In this document: piece by piece, positions 12,201 through 22,700 of the stretch
Position numbering within the stretch: the first letter of the stretch is position 1
Layout of the letters: each line of letters begins with the position of its first letter
NCBI RefSeq assembly: GCF_051622035.1
Contig: NC_135361.1
Span: 7,941,001 to 8,005,000 of the forward strand
DNA length: 64,000 nucleotides
From: Arctopsyche grandis
Taxonomy: Eukaryota; Arthropoda; Insecta; Trichoptera; Hydropsychidae
Reading direction: 5' to 3'
Notes under the pieces: model-generated
What the model was told of the DNA's origin: nothing
Seen by the model: the letters and a program-made list of their open reading frames with translations, nothing else
Databases searched by the model: none
Translations under genes and position numbers: made by a program

Positions 12201-15200
12201 CAGATCACTTGTAGGGGACAACCAATGAGTCTTGAAGATCTTCTTCATAAGCCGGTTGCGAGAGTGCAAAAAAATGCTTTAGTTTTACATGTAAGTGTTT
12301 TTTTTTTTTTTTTAATTCTAATGAAAGACAGTCAGTATGGAAAATCATATTAATAAATCGTTTTGTTCAGTCAATTTATCATAAACAACCACATCAAGAT
12401 AGTCATTGACGTTTCCTTTCGTCGACTCGCATTTGTCTTGAGATATGCAAGGTTATTGTCCAACCTTTGTCTTCTCGCTTGTGAAAAGCACGCTAGAGTA
12501 TAATGCTATTGTGTGGAATTTGCATGAAGCAAATTACTCTCTAGTGATTGAGAAAGTGTAAAAAGCATTTCTTCGTTTCCTATATAGGAAACAGTATAGG
12601 TATTACCCATATCTCTACCCTACTCCCTTCCTTTTGGGCGTGCTTGGGTATAATTAACTTATTTTAATTCGTTTTATTATCTAACTTCTACGTGGTAATA
12701 CGTCATGCCTGTCGTTGTTGGAACAATTGAGACTTTCCCTATCAATTATGTGCGTGGTACAATTCATCATATGATGATTGTGCCTCCTGCCCGCACAGTT
12801 TTTATCGGATGGCTCCTATTCCAAGAACTATCCGACTTATCGATGAAATCGTTGCTGCTGTAACTGAATGTGATATTTTCCACCTCACTAAGCGCTGGTT
12901 ATCAGAGATTATTTTAACCTATTTGTCTGGTAGTCTGCACTCATTATTATTTTCATAATTGGATATGATGTACGATTGGCATTTTAATCTTCTCTCTTCC
13001 ACTTGTGCCTCGCGGGGATGTTTTATATTACAGCTGGTTCGTATAATGTGAATGCAAGACATCCCCTATTATGTATTCTGTTCATTTGATTATATTTTAT
13101 TGTTTTACTTTTTTTTCTTATGTTCATTTTTATGTATTGCTTTTCTTTTGTTTTATCATATTTTTTTTGTTTTTGCTTTTTTCTTGTTTTCTTATGTAGA
13201 CCATTGTGGCGCATTATGTTCTTCCTGTAATGCCACAATGGTCCAAAACTATTAATAAATAAAGGTGATTTTAAACAAACTAATGTAAATCATCAATCTT
13301 TACAGGATCTTTTGAAGTATACTCCACTGTCACATCCCGATCACGCTATGTTGACCGACGCCCTAAACATGACCCGTCACTTCTTGGATGAATTCAATAT
13401 CATTCAAACAAAATCAATGTTTCCGGTGAGTTAGACGTTTATACATACATACACTAGTGTTGTGCTCGATGAAATATCATCGCGTGGGTTAAGGCATATT
13501 AAGCCATTAATTTTAAGAAAATTAAAAGAAATGTGTCGGTCCTGTGTTTGATCCGCACGCGGTCGTATTATTTTCAAATACCTTTTAAATATATTTAATT
13601 TAATTGTTTAATATGAAAAACAAATGGTAAAAACTACCTTCTTGCCTACATATAAACAATATAAAACACCAATAGGAAAATTGATTAATTAATTAAATAA
13701 ATTTTCAAAAGATAGCACCAAATGCTCAGAGACCTATTGCCCTAGTGGAAACATTGGTAGCCAACAGTATATATGTAGAATCTGTTATTATGTTCGTATT
13801 ATAATTGTACGTTTTGTTGACAGTGTTTTAACTGTGACATACATATGTCAAATCACACAGAATAGCGCTATTGTATATATGATATGATGATATATCGTTA
13901 TAGTTTTATTTATTTTTGTCTACAATCTTTATTATTATTATGTTTTTAGAATGCTGACCGAGCTCAAAGAAGACTGGTTAAGAACTCGTTCATAGTTGAA
14001 TTATCAGACGGACACAGAAAGCTCCGACACCTATTTTTGTTCAACGACGTTATCGCTTGTGCTAAATACAAGGTACGCTTTGTTTATTTTATTCGTACAT
14101 ATTATGTATATACAATATTTCTTATTAATATCAATCTTTTATTTTTATAGGCATCTGGACGCGAGAAGTTCACTTTCGAACTCAAATGGTACATTCCGCT
14201 GTCTGAAATCGTTGTGTATGAAGAACCTGCAGCTGAACCGAAAGAGGCGTCTCCCGCTAATATTGTTTCGTTGAAGTCACAAGCGTGCACCGTAAGGGAT
14301 CAGATTTTAATCGAAGAGAAAGCTCTCGATGATAAGGTATATATGCAATATGTTTGGACTATTGGAATGTATGGAAGATATTAGTGAATGTATGTTTCAT
14401 GTTTACGTGTGTGATTTGCAGAAGATTAGACTCGGTGGAAACAGAGTTGCGGACAAACATCGGAAAAAATTGGCAGACCTTGAGGCTCAATTAGTTTTAG
14501 CTTCACCGAATCTAGTTTTTCGCGTCGGCTCCAAATCGACGCCGCGGGCTCAAACATTCTTCTTGAGCTCCGATTTCGAGCGCACACAATGGATCGAATC
14601 GATACATTCGCTTCAGGTGAGTTTTTATTTCGTTACACTATTAATCCATAGAATGAGTCTGGTTTACTATTTGATTGTCATCTGTGATTGGGCCTGATTG
14701 ACAAAATATACATTTATAATAATATATGACTTCAGCTCAGTGAGCGTAGGTTATCGGAGATTATTTAAACCTATTTGTCTGGTAGCCTGCGCTCATCATT
14801 ATATTCATAATTGAATGTGATTGAATTAGTGGAATTCTGATATTTTCTCTTCCATTTGGGCCTCGCAGGGATGTTTTGTGTTTACTGCTGGTTCTTATAT
14901 ATTGGTGCTGGCTATAGGTGCAAGACATTCCCTACTTTGTATTTTATTATTTGATATTTTTAATTTATCTATTATTATAATGCTATTGTTTTTTATGATT
15001 TTTTATAAATGTATTTTTTATTTTTATTTCTTAACATATTAGCCACAGTGACATTACAGATTACTCTAACGCGTCACTGTGGCCAGTCACACAATCATAA
15101 CATAATAATAATAATAACTGCCTGTTATATTTTGATGGAAAAATCATTGACATTTATAATTGATAAAATCAACCACTAGCGTTGCTCCACAACCACTCAA

Positions 15201-17629
15201 TCAGTTCAGCACAGCTGAAACTTAATATTAAACTGGCCAATTTAACCAGGAACCCGGTTGAGCATATATTTTTTTTTATTTTTCTAATCTCTCTGTATTT
15301 TTCGACCATTGTGGCGCATTAGGGACTCCTGTAATCCCACAATGGTCCAAACTTAAACTTAAAATAAATAAAAAATCATAAGTTCGTTTAAATAATATTG
15401 GATATACACATATGAATTGTGACGAGTTGTTCTTGTAATGTTTCAAATTAACCTTTCGTTTATTACAGGCGTCAGTTTCACCCGGTGCTCCGACTTCCAC
15501 TCCTTCCATGCTAGAACTGCAGGCTTGGGTCACCGCTTGCCGCTCGTACCTGAACACCGACATGGGATCCTATTTATTGAGATCTGGCCGAGACGAAAGT
15601 CTCCTACTCGGTGATCTGCATTTAAACATTGGCGAAATTATGCGACCCATGGATGCAGCTGCCGGTGAGAATAACGATCACAGTTCTCATCACCCAACTA
15701 TACCCGAACAAAGTAACATTGTCTTTTTTTTTTAGATTTATACGTCTGTGTGGAAGTTGACTCGTATGGACATTACTTTCGCAAAGCCAAAAGTCGTCTG
15801 GTGTGTCATTCGAATCAACCGAAGTGGAACGAGACGTTTGTGATAGAATTAGAGGGGTCGCAAAACGTCAGGGTGCTCCTATATGAGGATTCCGGAGGAG
15901 TCAGACCGCTGCTCAGAGGAAAGTGCACATTGAAACTGAGCCGACAGTGGCTCGGAGAACAGCAATGTCACCGGACACTCACCCTCGGCAATACGTCTCT
16001 GAGCATATGGATGAGATTCGTTCCATCTGAAGTTACCCTGCGACGAGTGCCGACGGCCAAACCCGGAGCTCTATTTGGTGCCAAAATACAACAAGTTTGC
16101 AAGTTAGTGTTTATTGCATGATAAATTTTAATATATAACGTACTACGATGTGTTATTGAAAATTTGATTTGATTCGTTACAGACGCCAAAAAAGAGATAT
16201 CCCGTTCATCGTATCTTCTTGCGTACGGGAAGTGGAACGGCGTGGAATGATCGAAGTCGGAGTATATCGAGTGTCGGGATCGGCTTCAGATCTTTCCAAA
16301 TTAAAAAAGTCATTTGAAACTAGTGAGTTGCATATGTGTTTATTGTTACACTGCTTAAAAGTTTGTGTATTTCTTATGTAATATTGAATTATTTTAGATT
16401 CGTACGAGGCCGAGCAGCTTTTGAAAGAGGTCGACATTCACTCGGTGACTGGAATCCTCAAATTGTACCTTCGCGAGCTGCCAGAAGCGCTCTTCACCGA
16501 TAATCTGTATCCGAAGTTCTTCCAGGCGTTCAACAGCCAAGGTCAAGGTAGCGACGCTCTGCTCGGAATCTCGACCTCAAACCGTCAGAAGGAGTTGCAG
16601 AGTTGCTTTGCTCAATTACCTGATCCCAACAAAAAATGCATAGACTTTTTACTCGGCCATTTCATAAGGTGTGTTTCAAATTTATATATGCACATGTGAA
16701 TATACAAAACCCTTTGGCTTCCAAAAGGGTACGATTTAACTGTACATTGAGAAAAATACTTTGTATCTTAAAAAAAATGTTTGTGCATTAAAATTTAGAT
16801 TATTTTCGGTGCATTAAAAAATCTCGTATTGTGCATCGAATAAAATATTTTGGCATTATAAAGTGACCATTAAAAAATATGAAACAATCATTCGAAAAAA
16901 TATATTTTAGCATTAGAATACATACAAAAAGTGACAACGTTGCAATCTTCCGCTAAAGACAACTGTCACAAGTGCTTACTTTTGTTTCTCACTAGTGAAA
17001 TGTAATCTTAAATAAATAAAACCAACCCTAACTTAACCTAACCTAACCAAACGTTGGTTCGTATTTTGGTATTTGCGACGTTGCCGATACAGTTCATCTG
17101 TCATTTTAATGCACATTTCATCCACTTTTTAAGTAGCAAATATTTTTTCAATGATCAAAGCAAACTTTCTAATGCAATCTGTATCCATCATTTATAAATG
17201 CCCACAATTTTTTTTTGTAATGTATAGAAACTTTTTTTAATGTACAAAAAAGTTTTCTTTCTTAGACAGTTGAAATTGAAATTGAGAAGACTTTTTTTTG
17301 AGATATGATATTTACTTTTTCGGATATGACAACCAAATAAATGGTTAATTGACGTGGTGTGACAAAAAAATCTTTGATATTTATTTTACATTGGAATTTT
17401 CAGAGTGAATCAACACGAGCAGGATAACAAGATGTCGTTGCACAATTTAGCGACCGTTTTCGGTCCGACTTTGCTTCGCCCGTCCGCGAGAGCGGAGGCG
17501 GGGAAGCAACGTGATCTCCTCGCAGCTGGAACCGTCGACGTCATGGCCCAGGCGGGCATTCTTTATTGTTTACTGCAACATCGGCACGCGGCAGTCAAAA
17601 CCCCTTCGCTCGGCAAAGACTCGAGCTGA
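149..17629 (+). CDS. BCR/ABR-family RhoGEF-RhoGAP protein, 3' part of gene (18 exons)
   Basis: This gene encodes a homologue of breakpoint cluster region / active BCR-related proteins, which act as exchange factor and GTPase-activating protein for Rho/Rac GTPases at the membrane and cytoskeleton. Exons read: 149-359, 541-709, 2332-2488, 2559-2805, 2875-3016, 3090-3282, 11646-11759, 11835-12020, 12093-12290, 13306-13425, 13950-14072, 14151-14336, 14422-14616, 15469-15664, 15736-16102, 16183-16322, 16398-16668, 17404-17629. Their sum is 3441 nt, so about 1146 residues plus stop, and every junction phase agrees. Domain order DH-PH-C2-RhoGAP is diagnostic of the family. The first exon opens in phase 0 at an acceptor, so the start codon lies upstream of the window. 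The large intron 3283-11645 contains a minus-strand gene. The fly RhoGAP1A gene is probably the orthologue, but I assign no symbol. Confidence 0.93.
858..1138 (+). mobile_element. tRNA-derived SINE, truncated by a solo LTR
   Basis: The head has an A-box-like TAGTGGTTAGCATATTATGC and a B box GGTTCGAGTCCC, so it derives from a tRNA gene. A body shared with the copies at 8403 and elsewhere follows (TTTTCATTGAAA, GGTTCGCCAATTT, AAAATGCTG). The 3' part is missing and an LTR begins at 1139. Confidence 0.75.
1139..1560 (+). mobile_element. Solo LTR, copy 1
   Basis: The 422-nt block starts TGTTACG and ends CTACGCAACA. It contains CTTATAAGGC (TATA region) and AATAAATGCTGTGACACGAC (poly(A) signal region). 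The same sequence occurs inverted at 11027-11380. No internal retroelement sequence flanks it, so it is a solo LTR. Its flanking 4-mers (GTAT and TTAT) differ by one base. Confidence 0.65.
1918..2165 (+). mobile_element. Degenerate MITE fragment (AACGCTAGCAC family)
   Basis: This intronic stretch shares AACGCTAGCAC, TTTTCGGTGAT, ATAACGGTGATT and a CACAGCTGGA region with the block at 28405-29080. It resembles the 29487 MITE family more weakly. It has no coding content. Confidence 0.45.
4053..4190. mobile_element. Short palindromic MITE, 138 bp
   Basis: Terminal inverted repeats contain CGGAATCTGAAGGGGC at both ends, and the interior is also partly self-complementary. It is flanked on both sides by CTAG (4049-4052 and 4191-4194), a plausible 4-bp target duplication. 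It lies just downstream of the nested gene's last exon. Confidence 0.6.
4273..4278 (-). terminator. Candidate poly(A) signal of the nested gene
   Basis: AATAAA on the minus strand lies about 95 nt after the stop codon of exon 4. No better signal lies between them. Confidence 0.4.
4372..7608 (-). CDS. Nested gene for a secreted, acidic, cysteine-patterned protein of unknown family
   Basis: The gene lies within an intron of the BCR/ABR homologue on the opposite strand. Exon 1 starts with ATG at 7556, ends at 7481 and encodes a signal peptide ([19 protein letters not shown]). Exon 2 is 6154-5631, exon 3 is 4915-4832 and exon 4 is 4637-4372 with the stop. Exon 2 starts with a Trp-rich piece ([15 protein letters not shown]), then a long Glu/Lys/Pro/Ala-rich acidic stretch, then a cysteine module of pattern C-x4-C-x4-C-x5-C-x4-C. 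Exon 4 has a second module, C-x4-C-x4-C-x4-C-x4-C. Junctions 1/2 and 3/4 agree in phase. Junction 2/3 does not with the strong GTGAGT donor at 5630; it needs the weak donor at 5626 (then about 317 residues) or an unseen exon. I do not recognise the family; it is likely extracellular. Confidence 0.65.
6457..6909 (+). mobile_element. Helitron-like non-autonomous element, copy a
   Basis: This is one of at least four related blocks (also near 45690, 46413 and 47950). They share a 5' region with CTGTCTGTCTG, GATAACGCTCGCCGTACTAT and CGATTCGACATACAT, then a TTTATTTAATTAATT tract. The 3' end has a hairpin (GCGATGATATATCACCGG) followed by CAACACTAG|T. A 3' hairpin followed by CTAG with insertion next to T is the Helitron pattern. 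It carries no coding sequence. Confidence 0.5.
6910..7480. other. AT-rich intronic spacer
   Basis: This is the remainder of intron 1 of the nested gene and at the same time intron of the host gene. I see only AT-rich unique sequence. Confidence 0.4.
7605..7640 (-). promoter_or_regulatory. TATA-box core promoter of the nested gene
   Basis: On the minus strand TATAAAG begins at 7640, and GCAGTGACC, an initiator-like site, places the likely start A at 7608, about 32 nt downstream. This is the standard TATA-to-start distance. It leaves a 5' UTR of about 50 nt before ATG at 7556. A sharp TATA promoter suggests regulated, tissue-specific expression independent of the host gene; that last point is inference. 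Confidence 0.6.
7641..8402. other. Intronic sequence upstream of the nested gene
   Basis: This sequence is less AT-rich than the rest of the intron up to about 7900 and could hold regulatory sites for the nested gene. No repeat family was recognised. Confidence 0.3.
8403..8823 (+). mobile_element. tRNA-derived SINE, near full length
   Basis: It starts CAGCGGCGTGAACTAGCGG, has the A-box-like and B-box (GGTTCGAGTCTC) head, a central core with CGATCGTTTCTTATCAGAG and TTTTCATTGAAAC, then AAAATGCTGCAAAAATTTC. The 3' end is CTCTTCAGAGCGATCTG in a hairpin-forming stretch, followed by a short A/T tail. This is the most complete copy in the window. Confidence 0.75.
8985..9240 (-). mobile_element. SINE 3' part, inverted
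   Basis: It contains the reversed SINE tail: ACAGACCGCTCCGAAGCG and GACGAGTGTAC, then repeated GCAAGCATTTATACAATRCG units and a CAGAGACATCTATAATCG stretch also seen in the copies at 23500 and 59886. The tRNA-like head is absent. Confidence 0.6.
9312..9503 (-). other. Possible orphan exon or short ORF, 63 codons
   Basis: On the minus strand, TTTATTTCAG at about 9435 looks like a good acceptor. It is followed by an open frame reading [18 protein letters not shown] and then [20 protein letters not shown] and a stop. The composition is protein-like, but no partner exon was found, and the unspliced frame could be chance. Confidence 0.2.
9510..10210. other. Intronic sequence without recognised features
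   Basis: AT-rich, with a short CT dinucleotide run near 9650. I see no gene or repeat family. Confidence 0.3.
10216..10905. mobile_element. hAT-like remnant holding a tandemly duplicated Helitron-like end
   Basis: The ends are imperfect inverted repeats: GTGGCGTAACAAAGGGT with a G run on the left, and on the right (reversed) GTAGCGAGGGTAAATGG with a G run. GGGCGC motifs lie just inside each end, as in the hAT element at 20730. No target duplication was found. Inside lie two copies of a 142-bp unit (10523-10664 and 10665-10806). Confidence 0.35.
10523..10806 (-). repeat. Tandem duplication, 2 x 142 bp
   Basis: Each unit starts TAGGCTTTGTATTGAAAGCA and ends GATAGTACATACAT; the two are nearly identical. 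Read on the minus strand, each contains the GCTATTCCGTCTGTGTGTCT and GATAACGCTCGCCGTACTA head of the Helitron-like family. Confidence 0.85.
11027..11380 (-). mobile_element. Solo LTR, copy 2, with 4-bp target duplication
   Basis: The 354-nt block runs TGTTGCG...CGCTACA on the plus strand and is flanked on both sides by ATAT (11023-11026 and 11381-11384). It matches the LTR at 1139-1560 in reverse, including the AATAAATGCTGTGAAACGAC region and the ACCCACCCCTACGCAACA end. TG...CA ends with a 4-bp duplication fit an LTR retrotransposon of Ty3 type, though the internal region is gone. Confidence 0.75.
11646..13425 (+). CDS. BCR/ABR homologue: DH (RhoGEF) domain exons
   Basis: Exons 11646-11759, 11835-12020, 12093-12290 and 13306-13425 encode a Dbl-homology domain. 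It opens with [16 protein letters not shown] (helix alpha1, conserved region 1) and contains [20 protein letters not shown] followed by [13 protein letters not shown], the CR3 helix that contacts the Rho GTPase and the part closest to vertebrate BCR. All four exons are in phase 0. The donor after 12020 reads ATG|GCACGT, so this intron appears to be GC-AG. The only nearby GT donor would bring an immediate stop from the next exon. The last intron carries a LINE fragment. Confidence 0.9.
12400..13265 (+). mobile_element. Jockey-like LINE fragment (RT C-terminus and 3' UTR)
   Basis: The broken plus-strand translation near 12490-12650 reads [24 protein letters not shown] and then [20 protein letters not shown], the typical end of Jockey-clade reverse transcriptases, with several stops. 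The 3' UTR ends in a hairpin (GACCATTGTGGCGCATTATG paired with GCCACAATGGTCC) and an AATAAATAAA tail. It lies in the intron before the last DH exon. Confidence 0.65.
13950..14616 (+). CDS. BCR/ABR homologue: PH domain exons
   Basis: Exons 13950-14072, 14151-14336 and 14422-14616 encode the pleckstrin-homology domain that follows DH. Visible family marks are [20 protein letters not shown], then [29 protein letters not shown], and near the end [20 protein letters not shown] with the conserved C-terminal helix Trp. An inserted, charged helical segment ([20 protein letters not shown]) lies in the middle, as in vertebrate BCR. The domain should bind phosphoinositides and help regulate the DH domain. 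Confidence 0.9.
14725..15115 (+). mobile_element. LINE 3' UTR copy, related to 12885-13265
   Basis: It shares GGTTATCGGAGATTATTT, AACCTATTTGTCTGGTAG, a GCCTCGCAGGGATGTTTT block and a terminal hairpin (GCCACAGTGAC paired with GTCACTGTGGCC) ending in a TAA repeat tail. It sits between the PH and C2 exons. Confidence 0.6.
15262..15372 (+). mobile_element. LINE 3' end hairpin, third copy
   Basis: Only the terminal hairpin remains (GACCATTGTGGCGCATTAGG paired with CCCACAATGGTCC), followed by an A-rich AAAATAAATAAAAAA tail. It is nearly identical in stem to the copy at 13198-13245. Confidence 0.6.
15469..16102 (+). CDS. BCR/ABR homologue: linker and C2 domain exons
   Basis: Exons 15469-15664 and 15736-16102 are separated by a 71-nt intron. 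The second half of the first exon starts the C2 sandwich ([15 protein letters not shown]), and the second continues [40 protein letters not shown] and [17 protein letters not shown]. This matches the C2 domain between PH and RhoGAP in BCR/ABR. The 3' splice uses AA|GTTAGT, leaving two bases that join to give Lys before the RhoGAP domain. Confidence 0.88.
16183..17629 (+). CDS. BCR/ABR homologue: RhoGAP domain and C-terminus
   Basis: Exons 16183-16322, 16398-16668 and 17404-17629 encode the RhoGAP domain. It contains [18 protein letters not shown] and [12 protein letters not shown], where Arg in YRVSG is the catalytic arginine finger, then [19 protein letters not shown] and [20 protein letters not shown] with the conserved Lys and Asn of the active-site face. 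The key residues are all present, so GAP activity is expected. The protein ends [10 protein letters not shown] and then TGA at 17627. It lacks the PDZ-binding tail seen in vertebrate BCR. Confidence 0.92.
16700..17400. other. Intron between the last two RhoGAP exons
   Basis: AT-rich. A short CCTAACTTAACCTAACCTAA run lies near 17030. No transposon family was recognised. Confidence 0.3.
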
Positions 17630-20270
17630 TCATCGTAGAGACCGCTTTAGACGTGTCAATATATAACAATATTATTCCATTGATGAATGTTTTCTTCCCG
17701 TAAGTTAAAAAAAATTGTAAGCTTGTTTCGTCTAGGACTTTTTTGTATTGATAACTTGAAAGCAGATATGTATTAAATAAAAAAATAACAGTACGAAGAG
17801 AAATGTAATTGATAAGACTATGCAATTCCAATGACTAGGTGATATTTTCTTTTGTAAGTTTCATAGTGAAGTTTTTGTATTATTTTTCTTACAAGTTTCC
17901 AAAAGATACATATTTAGGTGACATTTTTTTTATACAAAAAAAAACGAATTTTGTACATTTTTTTTACACTTACAATTAGTAATGTAATAATATGGACTGG
18001 AAACACGCATATGTATTTTATCAACAGATAGGTTTAATCGTGCCGATGTTTGCATATCTACAGCATTAATTGGTAAGCGTAGGAATTTTTATACGCATAT
18101 TTATAAAGATATATTTCATGTCTATTAATTGTATTATATATTATTATTTTTAGTTGAAAGTATTTATTTAATTGAATGGTTAAGTCCATTTTGACCTATT
18201 TTACATGTAGCTGTCGCATTTTTTTAACATTTATATTATACACACTATCATTAGTAATAATGTAAGAATGCAAAAGCACGCTCTTCTTTTTTAGTTGAAG
18301 TTAAATCTTATTTTCGTTTTCATTTCGGTGCTTGAACTATTATTTTATTGGGCAAATTTCTAGAAATTTTGAGATTATATGCAGTTAGATGTTCAGTCGT
18401 TTGTTTGCAGCTTTCTTTTTTTTTTTGTAGAGTTTACACTGCAAAAGTGTTTTTAATCGTTTTGAATGAAATAACGATGCAGCTCGGTTGATATTTTTTT
18501 AATACCAAATAATCTAAATACAAAATTGTTTATACATATATATATATATTATACGGGAATTACAAGTGTGCAGTACAAAAAAAAGATATGAATTTGTTTG
18601 CCTTATGAACCAATTAACAGAATTTTTTGTACGTAACTGTAGGTTTAAGGTTTTTACAATTAAATACATACAACGTACGATTCCATTTTCCTTGAATGTT
18701 TATATATCATGTGTGTTTTTGCGAAAGGGATTGCGATTGTTTGTGTGTGTGTGTGTATTATTATGATAAGTATCTTCTATTATCCGTTTACCAATTCTCC
18801 AAATAGAAATCGTTACCAGATCTTTTTTTTTTTAATGAATAAAGTACTGAAATGTATTTTATGTCTTGAAATTATGTAATACAAAATCAATGATTATATT
18901 TCATAATTTGTTGCAGTTGAAAAATGGTTGTGAATCCAACCAAAACATTATTATCTTCCGACTTACTGTTTGTATTATTATTTACTGCTAATTTATTGAT
19001 TAATTTATTTTTATACATCAACAAAAAAAGTTTAGTTTCGTTTTGATCTGTGAGTTTATTTTTTTTTATGTATAATATATTGTATAAATTTCATTTATAT
19101 TTAAGTTTGGCTATATATAGTTTATAAAAATCGTTTACTTTTTTTTCTGTATAATTTTTCATTTGATTAACTTTATATTAAATTAGTGAACTAGAGAGTA
19201 TTGGACAGACTTAAAAATTACAGTATGTGGTAATTAAACTGGGAATGAAATACGAAATGTATTTATTATAAGGTACGTGCTGCGTAAGTGTTTATAATGT
19301 GACTGATGTATAAATTGGATTACTTGTATTTCTCCTCAAAGGTAAAAACAAAAAAAATATTAAAATACATAGATTATAGTTTTGTTCTTCCTCTAGTCAC
19401 ATAAAATATCAAATTGTTTTTTGATAACTTAAACGAAACTATTAAAATTATATTTTACGTTTGTTTTTTGATTGTTAAGGCTATTTTTTAAAGCAGATTG
19501 CGATTTTTTATTACAGATTGCACGATTGAGACCGTATTTTGGTGAATTGAATTTATTTTAACCGAATATATATTAAAATATTTTATTTCGACAATTTGTA
19601 CATTTGTTATATTCAAATTTCATATAAAAATAATAAATGATTTCATAACAGTTCACATATCTATAATACATTTCACTTTTATTTATTTTTCACAATCTAC
19701 GTACGTATATATACTTGGGAAATTTATCGATTCTTTTTTATTAATCTGTATTATTTTCAAATAATCAATGAAGAAAAAAAAATGGTCAATTGTATATTTT
19801 GAAAAGTATTATATTTTAGCCTAAACGTATTCCAATAATAGTTTAAGTTCACGTCAGCGTGAATACGTATATATATATATATATACATATATGTATGTGA
19901 AACGAATTTAGTTGTATGATATTTTATTTTATATTTTTAAGGTATGCGTAATTTGAATTATTCACCGTTACAAATATTTATACATATATCTACTTATTCT
20001 TTTAATGTATAATACCGGGGGCCAACATAAACGTGTGCTCAAATTTATTTATTTTTAATTTTATTTTTATTATGATTTTTTTTATATCCTACGCAATGCG
20101 TAGGGGTAATAAATTCTATAATCAATTAGGATTTAATTCCAAAAAGTGCTTCATTATTTTAGATTATGCGTGTTTTGTATGGATTTATTAGATGAAATAA
20201 CATACATTTATAAACGAAGTTTATATAAAATAAAACAATATTGTAATTAAATCGTTTCATTTATTTTATG
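17630..20270 (+). other. 3' UTR and AT-rich flank of the BCR/ABR homologue
   Basis: There is no coding sequence here. Poly(A) signals AATAAA lie at 17776-17781 and 18838-18843, with more candidates further on, so the transcript may end about 150 nt or more than 1.2 kb past the stop. The rest is very AT-rich and lacks the transposon remnants seen to the right, which fits a long 3' UTR. I see no other feature. Confidence 0.5.
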
Positions 20271-21479
20271 TACTTATGATTTTGTTTGAAGGTTGTTGTT
20301 TTTTTTTTTTTTTGTTACAATATATTTTAAGGATCGTTCATCTTTCTCAGGTAAAAGGTGTAATTGACGCAAAAGCTCAGGTCAATGTAGAAAAAATCGT
20401 CAGATCTCGACGTGTGTGGTCCATTTCCCAAGCGATCAAAAGGTGTTCTATAAAAAATAACCAGCAATTGACCGTCCTTTTTTTCAATTGCCTACTCCCG
20501 CTCGAAATACGATAGTTGCTCGTGAATTGACGTCTTTTTCTGTATCTATAACATTGCTTTTTATTCATCTACTAATTTCAAAGAAGAAATTGTATAGATT
20601 GAACTTAATGGAGGTAAAATAAGTAAACAATGCATTTGACCGTCGGTAAATTGATCTACAGTAGGGTAAGCGCTACAATTATTGACCACTTGAACTAATA
20701 TAATACGTGACGGCAAAATAATACATTCCCAGGGCCGCTCTAAGGGATGATTTGAGGGTGCAAAACACCCGGGCGCCACGCAAAAGAAAATATAAAAAAT
20801 ATATCGACAGCTTCCGTTAAACAAAAGTTGAAATAAATTTTCCACGACGCCAAAGTCTACGTTTCGTGTGCAAAAGCGTGGAAAAAAAAGCAGTGATGGC
20901 AGAAATGTAATGCACATTGAGATGTATACACGTTCAATAACTAATATCAGATAACAATCAGATCGAAAGTAAAATTAAATTGTCAATAACACTGTTCGAC
21001 ACGAAAAATGGTTCGTTGATTAGTAAAATAGTGTGGCCAGAACACTATCCCAATAAACATGATTCAATAGAAAATACTCAATATAAAATAGTTTTAACAG
21101 TGGGAAAAAATCCCAAGTGAAAATACGTACATTTGACTTTTTATTTGAACTGGACGACTACTTGGAGAGATTTGAAGGATGAAATGTAATACAAATGAAA
21201 GATAAAATACCCGACTATAGATTCCAATATTCATTTTGAACAGGAAATTTTCAGATTTTGAGACATCGACCGAACAACACCAAGATATAGAAAAATCGCA
21301 CGATTTAAAAAACACATGTACATATATCTCCGAATCTCGAGCCAATCAACATTTTTTACTACCAAATTCATGTTCACTGGGCATAGATCTATGTACATAT
21401 GTATAAGAAAAGTCATATCTCGTCTCTGAACCAAAAAAAGTCGTCATTTGTCGAACAGTGTAATTTAAGTATTTTATTG

Positions 21480-21998
21480 AGGAGATAAAGAGACGTATGA
21501 AATTAGGATGGAGTGCATTTAGACGAATGAATGTTGTTTTTAAATTAAAAATGCCATTCTGCCTGGAAAAAAAGATCTTCGATCAATGCGTTGTGCCAGT
21601 GATGCGTTTAGCAGCGTATGAATGCGAAACTTGGTTATTGAACGCAAAGTCCAATGCACTCAAAGAAGTATGGAACGCTGTATACTCGGCATAACGAGGA
21701 AAGACGGGAAGCGGAACACGTGGGTGAGAAGTATGACAAGGGTAGTGGACATAGTAGATAGAGTAATGGCAATGGGCGGGAAATGGCAATGGGCGGGCCA
21801 CTTGATTAGAAGAATGGACGAAAGGTAGACAAAAAAAGTGCTTGAATGGTACCCGAGGGAATGCAAAAGGGTAAAAGGAAGATGGGTAGACGAAATTAGG
21901 AAAATGTGGGGTGAAAATGTTGCGCAAAACAGAGACGAGTGGAAGAGTATTGGAGAGGCAATCAAGCAGTGAATGGCTGTAGATGATGATGATATATA
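21480..21998 (+). mobile_element. RTE-type LINE 3' fragment
   Basis: Pieces of the RT C-terminal region read MKLGWSAFRRMNVVFKLKMP, then [20 protein letters not shown], and in another frame [14 protein letters not shown]. At least one frameshift and a stop break it. The 3' end has short GAT repeats, usual for RTE elements, and runs into a TA array. A small related piece is at 42535-42615. Confidence 0.75.
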
Positions 21999-22149
<151 letters not shown>

Positions 22150-22286
22150 TGATGATAAGCGAGGTGGACAACAATGTTTGATTTTTTTATTTTATTATGA
22201 TTATTTAATTTTTGTGGGGGGGGGGGGTTCAAATTTTGGATTTGCATCCAGGCGCCAACTTTTCTTAGAGCGGCCCTGTACTTTCC

Positions 22287-22700
22287 TATCAGTTAGTATT
22301 GAACAGGAACACCATTGAGAACGCAAAAGGCTCTCAGTACTATCACAGAATTCTTGTGTTTCAAATGGCCAACAACTATAGCGTTTCCCCTATTTGATTT
22401 TTTTTTATTTTCCAGAAATATGTAAGTTATGTGGAAGACCACAACTTGTCCACATTTTGCTGGACTGATTCGGTAAATTTAGAACATTATAAATTTACCA
22501 AACTGTCGGTTTTATTCCCGCATATGTACCTATAGTTAAGTATCCTCTTGAAGGATATTTGAATGACTTTCCTGCATGCGTAAATATTTTAAAACTGGTT
22601 TGCGAAAAATAAGAATATCTACCCACAAACGAGTATTTCTTAGGTTATATTCGTTACTGTTTTTTTTTTTTTTTTTTTTATTAAATTGGGAATATATTAT
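22287..22700. other. Unassigned intergenic sequence
   Basis: No gene seen. It includes a poly(T) run near 22660. Confidence 0.3.

Noticed and set aside
17025..17050. CCTAACCTAACC run resembling insect telomere repeat
   Set aside because: Only two or three imperfect units inside an intron; too short to call an interstitial telomere.
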